Assembly (NCBI RefSeq): GCF_021117425.1
Contig: NZ_CP088298.1
Location: 434,001 to 498,000, forward strand
Direction: 5' to 3'
Source: Brevibacterium zhoupengii
GTDB taxonomy: Bacteria > Actinomycetota > Actinomycetes > Actinomycetales > Brevibacteriaceae
Length of the DNA stretch: 64,000 bases
Notes under the pieces: model-generated
Databases searched by the model: none
Seen by the model: only the letters and a program-made list of their open reading frames with translations
Told to the model about the DNA's origin: nothing
Translations under genes and position numbers: made by a program
In this document: in pieces, positions 1-9,065 of the stretch
Layout: the number at the start of each line of letters is the position of its first letter
Numbering within the stretch: position 1 is the stretch's first letter

Positions 1-251
1 TTCCCGGGCATCAGCGTGGAGAGCCAGCCGCCGTTGCGGCCCGAGGCCCCGTAGCCGATGTGCTTGGCCTCGACGACGGTGATCTGCCAGTCAGGGTGGG
101 CCTGCCTCGCGTAGTAGGCCGACCACAGCCCGGTCATGCCGCCGCCGACGATGACGAGGTCCTGTTTCTCGGTGGGCAGCGGAGCGGGGACAGTGGTCTC
201 GGGAGGGGACTGGGTCAGCCAATGGGAGGCCTCGCCGTTGAGGTAGGACAT
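1..251 (-). CDS. FAD-dependent oxidoreductase (DadA/PuuB-like), 5' end only
   Basis: Only the first ~83 codons lie in the window; the gene runs off the left edge. Reading leftward from the ATG at 251, the N-terminus has a short lead and then a dinucleotide-binding Rossmann motif VIVGGGMTGLWSAYYA at about residues 29-44, followed by a beta-strand end VVEA and an ASGRNGG motif. That combination is typical of the DAO family (glycine/D-amino-acid oxidases, gamma-glutamylputrescine oxidase). The RNGG motif contacts FAD in that family. Substrate cannot be told from this fragment. The adjacent cupin and aminotransferase point to amino-acid or polyamine catabolism, which is inference. Confidence 0.8.
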   Translation of the reverse strand, partial: MSYLNGEASHWLTQSPPETTVPAPLPTEKQDLVIVGGGMTGLWSAYYARQAHPDWQITVVEAKHIGYGASGRNGGWLSTLMPG

Positions 252-389
252 GGAATCAGTTCTATCCCACCGCTGGAGCGAAGTAAATGGTTGCAGGGCG
301 GCGTATTGCCATATGGATTCCGTGCAGCCCGGGGACGGTTTCATGAGTGCCGTCGCATGGGGCGGTGGGAGTCTCGATAAACTGGCACC

Positions 390-791
390 ATGAGCGCACT
401 GGAGCCGATCAGCACCCACGATTTCCCACTCGAGCATGAGCCCATCGAGGACTGGCAGCGGTTGGATGACGGTGTCCCGACGAGAGGTCGTACCGATAAT
501 CCGACCACGGCCTTCGCCGAACTCGGCACGATCGCCGGAGCCGAATACGGGCTGTGGGAGATGAGCGCTGGGACGATGCGCGACATCGAAGACGATGAGG
601 TCTTCATCGTCATCAGCGGCAACGGTCGGATTGATTTCGATGACATGAAGCTGGACCCGATCGATCTGTCGCCGGGGACGCTTGTGCGTCTTGAAGAGGG
701 AATGACGACCTGGTGGTATGTCGACGACGCACCTTTGCGCAAGCTCTACATCGCCCCGGGCGAAGACTGGCCGAACCCGCACGGGATGTGA
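390..791 (+). CDS. cupin-domain protein (DUF861/EutQ-like)
   Basis: 133-aa protein with a single small beta-barrel: the stretch from AGAEYGLWEMSAG through DIEDDEVFIVISGNGRI to LSPGTLVRLEEGMTTWWYV and LRKLYIA reads like the compact cupin_3 (DUF861) fold, where the usual metal-binding histidines are largely absent. Such proteins often sit beside FAD oxidoreductases of the DadA type, as here (divergent from the oxidoreductase at 1-251). The function is unknown; a ligand-binding or ureidoglycolate-lyase-like role is possible. No good Shine-Dalgarno precedes the ATG, and an AT-rich GATAAACT lies 8 bases upstream, so the mRNA may be leaderless. Confidence 0.8.
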   Translation: MSALEPISTHDFPLEHEPIEDWQRLDDGVPTRGRTDNPTTAFAELGTIAGAEYGLWEMSAGTMRDIEDDEVFIVISGNGRIDFDDMKLDPIDLSPGTLVRLEEGMTTWWYVDDAPLRKLYIAPGEDWPNPHGM

Positions 792-933
792 AGCGGTCTC
801 ACCGACAGCGGACGGCAGATCAATGTCTTGACCACGTCCTCTATCGTGTTCAATACGGCTGTCGATCGGTGTATCAGTTCGCTGGAACCGAACCGCAGAC
901 CGTAGCAATCCCATCTGCACTAAGGAGCCGACA

Positions 934-2130
934 ATGAAGACTGCTCGCCGCTTGGAGAACCTCGGCACCGAGACCTCGTTCCGAGTTGCCCAGGACGCCG
1001 CCGACTGGAAGGCCCGCGGCAATGTGGTCTATCCGTTCCACCTCGGCGATCTCAACTTCCCCATGGCGCCCCACATCGTCGAAGCGATGGACAAGGCGAT
1101 CAAGGACGGCAAGACCGGCTACTGCCCGGGCCCGGGAATCCCGGAGCTGCGTGCGGCGCTGGCCGATGACATCGGCTCCCGACGCGGGATGAGCATCGAC
1201 CCCGCCGAGGTGGTCGTGACCACCGGTGGCAAGCCGGTCATCACGAAGTTCCTCCAAATGGTCATGGATCCCGGTCAGGGTGTGCTCTATCCCAGCCCCG
1301 GCTTCCCGATCTACGAATCCCAGATCGAGTACCTCGGCGGCACTGCCCTGCCCTATCGGTACGTGCCCACCGACGATGGATTCGCCATCGACCTCGACCA
1401 CCTGCGGGCCTCGATCGACGACCAGACCGTCGCCATCATCTACAACGACCTGCAGAACCCGATCTCAGCCGAATCCACCGATGCCGAACGTGAGGCGATC
1501 GCGGCGATCGCTCAGGAATTCGACCTCTGGGTGCTCTCCGATGAGGCCTATTTCGAGATGCGCTACAAGGGGAAGTCGAAGTCCATCGCCGCGCTTGACG
1601 GCATGCGCGAGCGCACCGTCATTCTCTACACGTTCAGCAAGAAGTTCGCGATGACCGGCTCCCGTTTGGGCTGTGCCGTAGCACCGCGTGAGATCGCCGA
1701 GGTGATGTCGACGTTGAACACCAACGACGAATCCTGCACCACCCATTACGTCCAATGGGCCGGTATCGCCGCACTGCAGGGACCGCAGGACGGCGTAGGG
1801 AAGATGCTCGAAGTGCTGCGCAAGCGCCGGGACGCCACCTGCTCGATCATCAACTCGATTCCGGGCATGAGCGTGGCGACGCCGGGTTCAACGTTCTACG
1901 TCTTCCCCGATGTCACCGAGGCGATGGAGACCATGGGGATTGCCACGTTGAGTGAGTTCTCTACCGCGGCGCTCCACAACACGGGAGTCTCCTTCTGCAC
2001 CCGCGAACACTTCGGTCGGAAGCAGGAGTGGGAGGACCGCGGCTACATCCGCCTGGCCTACTCCGGCATCGGCGTCGACGAGATCAACGAAGGTCTGGGA
2101 CGCTTACACGACTGGGTCACGCAGGGGTAA
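934..2130 (+). CDS. PLP-dependent aminotransferase, class I/II
   Basis: 398-aa cytoplasmic fold-type I aminotransferase. Visible motifs: substrate-side GLxF-like FHLGDLNFPMAPHI near residue 35, TGYCPGPGIPELRAALA, the cofactor loop TTGGKPVI, NDLQNP (PLP-binding Asn region), SDEAYFEM (Asp pairing with the pyridine N), and the Schiff-base lysine in TFSKKFAMTGSRLG. Length is normal for the aspartate aminotransferase family. The ATG at 934 follows AAGGAG with good spacing. It lies about 140 bp after the cupin on the same strand and may be co-transcribed. Amino donor and acceptor cannot be inferred; the neighbours suggest amino-acid catabolism. Confidence 0.9.
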   Translation: MKTARRLENLGTETSFRVAQDAADWKARGNVVYPFHLGDLNFPMAPHIVEAMDKAIKDGKTGYCPGPGIPELRAALADDIGSRRGMSIDPAEVVVTTGGKPVITKFLQMVMDPGQGVLYPSPGFPIYESQIEYLGGTALPYRYVPTDDGFAIDLDHLRASIDDQTVAIIYNDLQNPISAESTDAEREAIAAIAQEFDLWVLSDEAYFEMRYKGKSKSIAALDGMRERTVILYTFSKKFAMTGSRLGCAVAPREIAEVMSTLNTNDESCTTHYVQWAGIAALQGPQDGVGKMLEVLRKRRDATCSIINSIPGMSVATPGSTFYVFPDVTEAMETMGIATLSEFSTAALHNTGVSFCTREHFGRKQEWEDRGYIRLAYSGIGVDEINEGLGRLHDWVTQG

Positions 2131-2163
2131 TCGCCGGCGCCCAGTTGCCGCCGGTCGAGCAGG

Positions 2164-3087
2164 TCAGTCGGCGGGTTCGGTCTCAGGTTTCCGGTCATTG
2201 ATGAACGGTGACTTCTCGGGTTCGGGGTGCCTCAGCCTTTGAATGACGATGATGGCGATTCCGAGAGCTACCGCGCCGATCGCTGCCCACACATTGGTGC
2301 GCAGGCCGAGGACGACGAAACTGGGGTCGAGGCGAATGGACTCCCACACGATGCGGCCGGCGCCGTACCAGACGAGGTACATGCCGAAGAGGCGTCCCCA
2401 CTGGAAGAACAGGTGGCGGCCCAGCCACAGCAGGACCAGGGCGCCGAGGCTGTTCCAGATGACCTCGTAGAGGAACGTGGGGTGGAAGAGGGTGTCGGCA
2501 GGCAGTCCTGCTGGGAAGTTCGCGTTGCTCGGATCGATCTCCAGACCCCAGGGCAACGTGGTCGGTTGGCCGAAGAGCTCCTGGTTGAACCAGTTGCCGA
2601 AGCGTCCGCACGCCTGGGCGAGGATCAGTCCCGGAGCGATGGCGTCGAGGAGTGCGGAGAGTTTGATGTTGAGTCGGCGGCACATGATCAGGGCGCCCAA
2701 TGTGCCGCCGATGAGTGAACCGAAGATGGCGATTCCGCCTTCCCAGATCGCCCACACAGAGCCGGGCTCAAAGGGGTTCCACGGGTTGCGACCGGGGCCG
2801 AAATAGTCCGTGTAGTGGGTGATGACGTGGTAGATCCTGGCCCCGATGATGGCCATCGGGACTGCCAGGGTCGCAATGTCGAGGACCTGCCAATCTTCGA
2901 CTCCGCGCTTGGTCAGACGGTGATTGGTCAACACGATGGCGATGACGATTCCCGCCAGAATGCACAGCGCATAGAAGTGAATCGTCAGAGGGCCCAGCGA
3001 GAAGCTGGAGACGCTCGGGCTGGGAATAGAAGCAAGAACATCGTGGGGCAGCGTGGGCAGGTCATCGACCGCTGGATTGGCAAGCAC
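2164..3087 (-). CDS. lgt: prolipoprotein diacylglyceryl transferase
   Basis: 307-aa integral membrane enzyme that moves a diacylglyceryl group from phosphatidylglycerol to the lipobox cysteine of prelipoproteins. About seven hydrophobic segments are visible. Family hallmarks are present: GARIYHVITHY early, IWEGGIAIFGSLIGG, the Lgt signature GRFGNWFNQELFGQP with the conserved Arg and Asn, HPTFLYEVIWN, and WYGAGRIVWE near the end. GTG start at 3087. It is convergent with the aminotransferase and divergent from the LysR gene, so it looks like a monocistronic housekeeping gene inserted in catabolic surroundings. The C-terminal tail is acidic and short. Confidence 0.97.
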   Translation of the reverse strand: MLANPAVDDLPTLPHDVLASIPSPSVSSFSLGPLTIHFYALCILAGIVIAIVLTNHRLTKRGVEDWQVLDIATLAVPMAIIGARIYHVITHYTDYFGPGRNPWNPFEPGSVWAIWEGGIAIFGSLIGGTLGALIMCRRLNIKLSALLDAIAPGLILAQACGRFGNWFNQELFGQPTTLPWGLEIDPSNANFPAGLPADTLFHPTFLYEVIWNSLGALVLLWLGRHLFFQWGRLFGMYLVWYGAGRIVWESIRLDPSFVVLGLRTNVWAAIGAVALGIAIIVIQRLRHPEPEKSPFINDRKPETEPAD

Positions 3088-3183
3088 GGTGTCAGTCTAT
3101 TTCCTCGACCCACTGAAGAGACATTCTGCTGGCCGTGCACCGGTTGAGAGGTGTCTGCGCCGTCGGGTGAGATGATGACACTT

Positions 3184-4104
3184 ATGGCTCTCGACTTCAC
3201 TCTCGTTCAACTGCGGTACTTCCAGGAGGTTGCCCGCAGGGAGAATATGACCGAGGCGGCCAAGCATCTCAACGTCACCCAGTCGGCGATCTCAACGGCC
3301 ATGGCCCAGCTCGAGCGAACCCTGGGCATCGACCTGTTCATTCGGCAGAAGAACCGCTCCGTGGTCCTCTCACCTGCAGGCCGACGCTTCCTCTTCGAGG
3401 TCAACCCGTTCCTCGAGTCCTCCGACGCGCTCGGCGAGACCGCCCACGGACTGGCGCAGTCGCTGAGCGGGAATCTCACAGTCGGGGTGTTCTCACCGAT
3501 TGCCCCGACCCGACTGCCGCTCATCCACGCCGAGTTTGAGAAACGCTACCCCGATGTGCGGGTCAACTACTTCGAGGCCGACCTCCACGAACTCCAGACC
3601 GCGGTCATCGCCGGATTCTGCGACATCGCGCTCACCTACACGCTGGGACTGACCGACCGGTTCGATTCGTTCCTCATCGACGTCGTCAAACCGCACGCGC
3701 TCGTCTCACTCGACCACCGCCTCGGCGGGGGAGCGGAGGGACCACGTCCGATCCATCTGCGTGAACTCGCCGACGAAGATTACATCCAGCTCGATCTGCC
3801 GTTCTCCCGGCAGTACTACGATGAGCTCTTCCGCATCGCCGGCATCGTGCCGAAGGTGCGGCACAGCTTCGCCGGTTATGAGACGGTCCGATCATTCGTC
3901 GCGATGGGCCACGGGTACTCGCTGCTGAGCCAGAGCGTGTCCTCGGGAACGTATATCGGATCGATGACGGTCGACGTGCCGCTGCTCGACGATTTCCCGA
4001 GCATCGATCTGTCCATGGTGTGGCCCAAGGAGGTGCGTCTGAGTAGGCGTGCCCGGGCTTTCAGCGAGCTGACCAGGGAGATCCTGGGACCCGCACAGCA
4101 GTAG
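3184..4104 (+). CDS. LysR-family transcriptional regulator
   Basis: About 306 aa from the ATG at 3184. N-terminal winged helix-turn-helix: LRYFQEVARRENMTEAAKHL, then NVTQSAISTAMAQLERTLG, typical of LysR proteins, followed by two periplasmic-binding-like lobes (LTVGVFSPIAPTRLP, GFCDIALTY, GHGYSLLSQ). In-frame GTG (3151) and ATG (3172, 3175) codons lie upstream; 3184 gives the standard LysR N-terminus but has only a weak ribosome-binding site. It is divergent from lgt and lies upstream of the small Cys-rich gene and the transporter/hydrolase cluster at 4.6-8.9 kb, the likely target (inference). Confidence 0.92.
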   Translation: MALDFTLVQLRYFQEVARRENMTEAAKHLNVTQSAISTAMAQLERTLGIDLFIRQKNRSVVLSPAGRRFLFEVNPFLESSDALGETAHGLAQSLSGNLTVGVFSPIAPTRLPLIHAEFEKRYPDVRVNYFEADLHELQTAVIAGFCDIALTYTLGLTDRFDSFLIDVVKPHALVSLDHRLGGGAEGPRPIHLRELADEDYIQLDLPFSRQYYDELFRIAGIVPKVRHSFAGYETVRSFVAMGHGYSLLSQSVSSGTYIGSMTVDVPLLDDFPSIDLSMVWPKEVRLSRRARAFSELTREILGPAQQ

Positions 4105-4167
4105 GCATCAGGGACCGGGCGTGTCGGCTGGTCCGAGGTGGTCGACTCCGGGCCTGAGTCCCGTGGG

Positions 4168-4341
4168 TCAGTTTCCGAGTCCGAACAGCCTTTGGATGAG
4201 GTTGCCTTTCTGCTCCGGTTCCTTCTCGTGACCGCCGCACCACTGTTGTGCAGGCACTTCGCGTTTGACGGAGTCGACGTGGAGTCCGCACCCGGCCCAG
4301 GTCGTCTTGCCGCAGGTTGTGCAGGTGACAGCTCGGCACAT
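4168..4341 (-). CDS. small Cys/His-rich protein, putative zinc-binding (57 aa)
   Basis: A 57-aa ORF beginning MCRAVTCTTCGKTTWAGCG with CxxxxCxxC spacing, followed by a GLH and later a CGGH motif: four or more cysteines plus two histidines in under 45 residues suggest a small zinc ribbon or treble-clef-like fold. The ATG at 4341 is preceded by AAGGAG at the right spacing, which supports translation from here rather than from the longer in-frame ORF starting at 4458. Small proteins of this composition are common as unnamed ORFs in actinobacteria (recollection). Function unknown. The tail is KGNLIQRLFGLGN. Confidence 0.72.
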   Translation of the reverse strand: MCRAVTCTTCGKTTWAGCGLHVDSVKREVPAQQWCGGHEKEPEQKGNLIQRLFGLGN

Positions 4342-4580
4342 AGTTCGTCTCCTTGAGTGGTCTGTGAGTATGGGGCCTGGCGCAGCTGTGAGCCTGCGAG
4401 TTTGGGCCTGCGAGCAGTCTCGCACGGCACCGTGCTCGTGCGCATACCCGCGCCCCACCGCAACTGGATTTACAGCCCATCAAGTCGATCTATGGCCAGG
4501 CTAAAAAGTATCTGTTGGACTGATGCACAAAGCCGGGCAACAATGGTTCCCACACCTGAGGACTAGGCAAGGGAGCTTCT

Positions 4581-5900
4581 ATGTCCGCGACACCTGCGAC
4601 GCCCACGACACAACCGAAACAGTCCGGCAAGACCACGAGCATGCAGAAGAAGGTGCTCGTCGGCGGCAGCATCGGCCAGTTCGTCGAGTTCTACGACTTC
4701 ACGCTCTACGGGCTCTCGGCCGTCATCCTCTCCGAGTACTTCTTCCCCGACGGCGACCGGGTCACCGGTCTGCTCGTCATCTTCGCCACCTTCGGCGTCG
4801 CCTTCGTCATGCGGCCCCTGGGCGGATTGTTCTTCGGTGCCCTCGGTGACAAGGTCGGCAGGCGCAAGACCCTGACCATCACGATCTTCCTCGTCGGCAT
4901 CTGCACCGCGCTGATCGGCATCCTGCCCGGCTTCGACCAGATCGGCTGGTTCGCGCCCATCCTGCTCATCCTCGCCCGCCTGGGCCAGGGGTTCTCCGCC
5001 GGCGGCGAATCGGTCGGCGGACCCTCCTTCGTCTACGAACACGCACCGGTGGGCAAGCGCGGACTGTGGATCAACATCACCCTGGCCGCCACCGCTCTGC
5101 CCTCCGTCTTCGCCGGTGGCCTCATCCTGCTGCTCTCGACGGTGATGAGCGACGCATCCTTCGAATCCTGGGGCTGGCGCATCCCCTTCCTCCTGGCGTT
5201 GCCGCTCTCGGCCGTCGGACTCTGGATCCGCTCGCGCACCGATGAGTCCGATCTGTTCAAGAAGACCGCGGCCGAACGGCCCAAGGAATTCAGCCCGATC
5301 CGTGACTCCTTCCGCGAGAACTCGGTGGGAATGCTCCAGGTCTTCTTCGTCCTCGGACTCACCGCCTTGGGCTTCTACATGCTTTCGGCCTATTTCGTCA
5401 CCTACATCCAGACCACCGGCGACCTCACCCGCGAGCAGTCACTGCTGACGAATGCCATCGCCATGGCCAGCTACACGATCTTCCTGCCCATCGCCGGAGC
5501 TATCGGCGACAGAGTCGGACGCAAACCCATGCTCATCGCCGGCTCCATCCTCCTGGCCATCACATCGATCCCCGCCTTTGGCCTGGTCACCAGCGGTAAC
5601 ATGGGCCTGGCATTCCTCGGACAGACGATCTTCGTCATCTCCCTGTGCTGCTACGGCGGAGGCTGCTACACCTTCTTCTGCGAACGTTTCTCCACGAAGA
5701 CCCGCTTCACCTCGGCGGCGATCAGCTACAACATCTCCTACGCCATCCTCGGTGGAACCGCGCCGTTCGTCGGCACCTGGCTCGTCGACATCACCGGTGT
5801 CAACACCGCACCAGGGTTCTACATGACCATCTGCGCGGTGATCGTCCTCGTCCTCATCTTCGTCACCCGCCTCCCCGAGACCCGGGGGCGGCTGGGGTGA
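4581..5900 (+). CDS. MFS transporter, metabolite:H+ symporter (MHS) type
   Basis: 439-aa 12-TM permease. The first segment carries the MHS signature GQFVEFYDFTLYGLSAVI, followed by loop motif GALGDKVGRRKTLT (MFS motif A, GxLaDrxGRkxxL) between TM2 and TM3, and a second copy GAIGDRVGRKPML between TM8 and TM9. ATG at 4581 follows AAGGGAGC. It is about 65 bp ahead of the M20 hydrolase and two amidases, so it probably imports the amide or carbamoyl compound they degrade. A LysR gene lies upstream. Exact substrate unknown. Confidence 0.9.
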   Translation: MSATPATPTTQPKQSGKTTSMQKKVLVGGSIGQFVEFYDFTLYGLSAVILSEYFFPDGDRVTGLLVIFATFGVAFVMRPLGGLFFGALGDKVGRRKTLTITIFLVGICTALIGILPGFDQIGWFAPILLILARLGQGFSAGGESVGGPSFVYEHAPVGKRGLWINITLAATALPSVFAGGLILLLSTVMSDASFESWGWRIPFLLALPLSAVGLWIRSRTDESDLFKKTAAERPKEFSPIRDSFRENSVGMLQVFFVLGLTALGFYMLSAYFVTYIQTTGDLTREQSLLTNAIAMASYTIFLPIAGAIGDRVGRKPMLIAGSILLAITSIPAFGLVTSGNMGLAFLGQTIFVISLCCYGGGCYTFFCERFSTKTRFTSAAISYNISYAILGGTAPFVGTWLVDITGVNTAPGFYMTICAVIVLVLIFVTRLPETRGRLG

Positions 5901-5966
5901 GCGCCGGCCACCTCGGCGAACCGACTCCCACTTCAGCACCAAACTCGCAAGAGAAAGAGACGCACC

Positions 5967-7337
5967 ATGACCACAGCATCCCCCGGAACTTCGACCGCAT
6001 CCCCTGCAAGTGAAGCTCCCGCGAACGCGACCTCTTCGACCGCGGCACCGTCCAGTGATGCCGCCTTCCTCACCGACTTCCACCACGTCGCCACATTCGG
6101 GGCCACCGACAATGACGGCGTCGACCGGCAGGCACTGACGCCCCAGGACAAGCAGAGTCGCGACTGGATGCGCGGCTGGGCCGAGGGCAACGGCTTCGAA
6201 GTCCGCGTGGATGCGATCGGCAACATGTTCGCCTGCTTCGAACTCGTCCCCGACGCCCCCTACGTCCTCATCGGCTCACACCTGGACTCCCAGCCACTGG
6301 GTGGTCGCTTCGACGGCGCCTACGGAGTCATCGCGGCCCTCTTCGCAGCCCTGCGCGTCAAGGAGAACGTCGCCGAATCCGGGCAGAAGCCGCGGTTCAA
6401 CATCGCCGTCGTCAACTGGTTCAACGAGGAGGGCGGACGCTTCGCCCCATCCATCATGGGCAGCTCCGTCTACGCCGGACTCTTCGACCTCGACCAGATG
6501 CTTGCCGTGGAGGACCTCGAAGGCACGTCCGTCGCCGAGGCGCTCGCCGCCATCGGCTACAACGGCACAGACACCCCGCCCGAGGCGATCTCCTACGCGG
6601 AGATCCACATCGAACAGGGTCGCATCCTCGAACGCGAAGCCACGAACATCGGCGTCGTCGAATCCAGCTGGTACACGCAGAAGCTCGACATCGACGTCCT
6701 CGGCGAACAGTCCCACACCGGCGCCACCGCCATGGCCGATCGCCACGACGCCCTCGTCGCAGGCTCCAAGATCGTCCTCGCTGTCGCTGACGTGGTCAAC
6801 GAGTTCGCCGACGAGGCACTCGTGTCCTCGGTTGGCCAGCACGTCGTCGAACCCAATTCACCGATCGTTGTGCCCCGCCGCGTGCACATGGTCGCTGACC
6901 TGCGGTCCTCTGACCCGGGCATCGTCAAGGCCGCCCGGGACTCCCTGCACCAGCAGATCGCGAGCATCGCCCTGGACCACGACATCACCATCAAGGTTGA
7001 GGACTTCGATGTCCGCGGCAAGCTCTACTTCCCGGAGACCGGCGTCGAACTGGCCGAGAAGGCCGTGGCCAATGAGGGGCTGTCGATCCGGCGCCTCGAG
7101 ACCATGGCCGGTCACGATTCGGTGGCCATGAACCACCGGGTGCCCGCCGTGATGATGTTCGTGCCCAGCGTCGACGGCGTCTCCCACTGCGAACGCGAAT
7201 TCACCACCGACGACGACATGATCCGCGGACTCGGCGTCCTCACCAACGTCGTCACCGAGTTGGTGGGTGGTGAACTCAGCGAGGAACGAGACGGCGAGAT
7301 CTGGGTCGGCAAGTCCGTCGCCGAGGCGCGAGCATGA
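5967..7337 (+). CDS. Zn-dependent hydrolase, hydantoinase/carbamoylase family (M20)
   Basis: 456-aa binuclear-zinc amidohydrolase of the AllC / N-carbamoyl-L-amino-acid hydrolase group. Metal ligands are visible: GSHLDSQPLGGRFDGAYGV (His, bridging Asp), NEEGGRFAPSIMGSSVYAG (Glu), YAEIHIEQGRILE (His) and a C-terminal GVSHCERE (His). The dimerisation lid GEQSHTGATAMADRHDAL sits mid-protein. A Ser/Thr/Ala-rich N-terminal extension of about 25 residues is longer than usual. It overlaps the next amidase gene by 4 bp (ATGA), indicating translational coupling. Likely hydrolyses an N-carbamoyl or ureido acid, releasing ammonia and CO2; the substrate is not deducible. Confidence 0.9.
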   Translation: MTTASPGTSTASPASEAPANATSSTAAPSSDAAFLTDFHHVATFGATDNDGVDRQALTPQDKQSRDWMRGWAEGNGFEVRVDAIGNMFACFELVPDAPYVLIGSHLDSQPLGGRFDGAYGVIAALFAALRVKENVAESGQKPRFNIAVVNWFNEEGGRFAPSIMGSSVYAGLFDLDQMLAVEDLEGTSVAEALAAIGYNGTDTPPEAISYAEIHIEQGRILEREATNIGVVESSWYTQKLDIDVLGEQSHTGATAMADRHDALVAGSKIVLAVADVVNEFADEALVSSVGQHVVEPNSPIVVPRRVHMVADLRSSDPGIVKAARDSLHQQIASIALDHDITIKVEDFDVRGKLYFPETGVELAEKAVANEGLSIRRLETMAGHDSVAMNHRVPAVMMFVPSVDGVSHCEREFTTDDDMIRGLGVLTNVVTELVGGELSEERDGEIWVGKSVAEARA

Positions 7338-8866
7338 GCGGCAGCGAAACCTGGGCGCTGTCCGCGAGCGAGGCACTGACGAAGTTCCGCTCTCAGGAGC
7401 TGTCTCCGGTCGAGTACCTCACCGCTCAGATCGGACGGATCACGTCCGAGGACGAGCGCATCAATGCGGTCACGGAAGTCGTGGAGGATGCAGTCACCTC
7501 GGCGAGGGAGGCCGAAGGCTTCTACGCACACGCGTCGAACGATGAGCTCGCCGGGGCAGCCGCCGCTCGACCGCTGCTCGGCCTTCCCATCATCGCCAAG
7601 GAGAAGCACGCGATCGCCGGGCGCACCCTGACCCAAGGACTCATCCACGAGCGCGACACCGTGGCCGGAGCCGACGGGGCGATCATCGCGCGCGTCCGCG
7701 CCGCCGGAGGGTTCGTCCATGCCCGAGCGACCTCGCCGGAATTCAGCTGCGCGACGGTCACGCATTCCCCGATGTGGGGCGTGACCCGCAATCCGTGGAA
7801 CACCGAACTCTCACCCGGAGGGTCCTCGGGCGGCTCGGGTGCGGCACTGGCGGCGGGCTTCGCGCCCCTGGCCACAGCCTCGGACATCGCCGGATCGACC
7901 CGGCTGCCCGCCGCGTTCACCGGCACCGTCGGATTCAAGGCGCCCTACGGTCGGATTCCCGGCGTCCAGCCCCTGGCCGCTGACTGGTACCGCGGGGACG
8001 GGCCGATGGCGCGTACCGTCGCCGACACCGCGCTGCTTGCACGAGTGATGGTCGGCGTCGATCCCAGCGATCATGCGACGATCGATTCGTCTGGTTTCCT
8101 CAACGGCTTCGATGCCACCTCCGCCGAGGTGGTTGAAGGCTTGAGGGGGAAGCGGATCGCACTCTGCCTGCGCCTGGGCGACTTCCCCGTCGGTCAGGAC
8201 ATCATCGCCAATACCCGGGCGGTCGCCTCGGCGCTGGAGGCTGCGGGGGCGATCGTCGAGGAGATCGAACTGCCGTGGACAGCGGAGCGGATCTTCGAAA
8301 CCGCGTTCACACACTTCGGCAACATCCTCGCCCCCGCGATGCGGGCCGCGACGCGCGGGCACGAGGACACCCTGGCCGACTACACGCTCCAGATCATGGC
8401 CGACGCCGAGGCGGTCGCCAGCCGTCATACGTTCTACGAAGGGCTGGCCGCTGAGGCGCAGATCCAAGCGGAACTCGCGACCGCAATGGAGGGATTCGAG
8501 GTCCTGCTGGCGCCCACCTCGGCGGTGGCGGGACTCGAAGCAGATGCCAGCTATCTCGACGGGATCACGATCGACTCGACCGGTGTGGGCCGGGGGGCTT
8601 CCGGTGCTGACGGCAGCGTTGGCGGCGATGGAGCTGGAGTCGATGGTGGGGGAGTGCGGCTCGAGCACTACTGGCAGTCGCACATGACGATGCCCTTCAA
8701 CATCTGCAATCGGGTACCGATCGTCAATGTCCCCAGCGGTATGGCCGACTGCGGAATCCCGACGGGTCTGCAGATCATCGCCCATCCCTTCGACGACCGC
8801 GCGGCCTTCGACGTCGCGGCCGCGGTCGAGCAGCTGGTGCCGTGGACGGGGATCGCGCCGAGGTGA
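7334..8866 (+). CDS. amidase (amidase-signature family)
   Basis: 510-aa amidase with the Ser-cisSer-Lys triad: Lys in PIIAKEKHAIAG (about residue 91), GGSSGGSGAALAAG (cis-Ser region) and the nucleophile Ser in DIAGSTRLPAAF. The start ATG overlaps the M20 gene stop (ATGA). Odd feature: a glycine-rich run at about residues 418-436 (8585-8645), just before the conserved LEHYW, looks like a low-complexity insertion. With the M20 hydrolase and the permease it forms a tight operon for an amide-type nitrogen source. AtzE/AtzF-like roles are possible but not proved. Confidence 0.9.
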   Translation: MSGSETWALSASEALTKFRSQELSPVEYLTAQIGRITSEDERINAVTEVVEDAVTSAREAEGFYAHASNDELAGAAAARPLLGLPIIAKEKHAIAGRTLTQGLIHERDTVAGADGAIIARVRAAGGFVHARATSPEFSCATVTHSPMWGVTRNPWNTELSPGGSSGGSGAALAAGFAPLATASDIAGSTRLPAAFTGTVGFKAPYGRIPGVQPLAADWYRGDGPMARTVADTALLARVMVGVDPSDHATIDSSGFLNGFDATSAEVVEGLRGKRIALCLRLGDFPVGQDIIANTRAVASALEAAGAIVEEIELPWTAERIFETAFTHFGNILAPAMRAATRGHEDTLADYTLQIMADAEAVASRHTFYEGLAAEAQIQAELATAMEGFEVLLAPTSAVAGLEADASYLDGITIDSTGVGRGASGADGSVGGDGAGVDGGGVRLEHYWQSHMTMPFNICNRVPIVNVPSGMADCGIPTGLQIIAHPFDDRAAFDVAAAVEQLVPWTGIAPR

Positions 8867-8916
8867 TTGCCTGCGGCTGCTGATGCGCCGGTCAGCCGGC
8901 CCGCGGTTACTCAGTC

Positions 8917-8958
8917 TGCGGAACAGTACACAGGTTGCAACCGATGTACTGTTCCGCA
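8917..8958. repeat. long palindromic element, copy A
   Basis: Inverted repeat with 13-bp perfect outer arms: TGCGGAACAGTAC at 8917-8929 and its complement at 8946-8958, around a centre containing the perfect palindrome GGTTGCAACC (8933-8942). 19 of 21 positions pair. A second copy at 61440-61493 matches 39 of 42 bases. Both lie about 80-110 bp upstream of a rightward ATG. It could be an operator, a terminator-like hairpin or a dispersed REP-like element. Confidence 0.85.
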
Positions 8959-9065
8959 AGCTGACGCGTCGCAGGGCTGGGCATGTCGTCCGATGCGTCG
9001 CTCAGCCTTCTGGCACGATGAGCATCGTGGGCGAAACCAACGGAGCGCAAAGGGAGCAGGGTTCA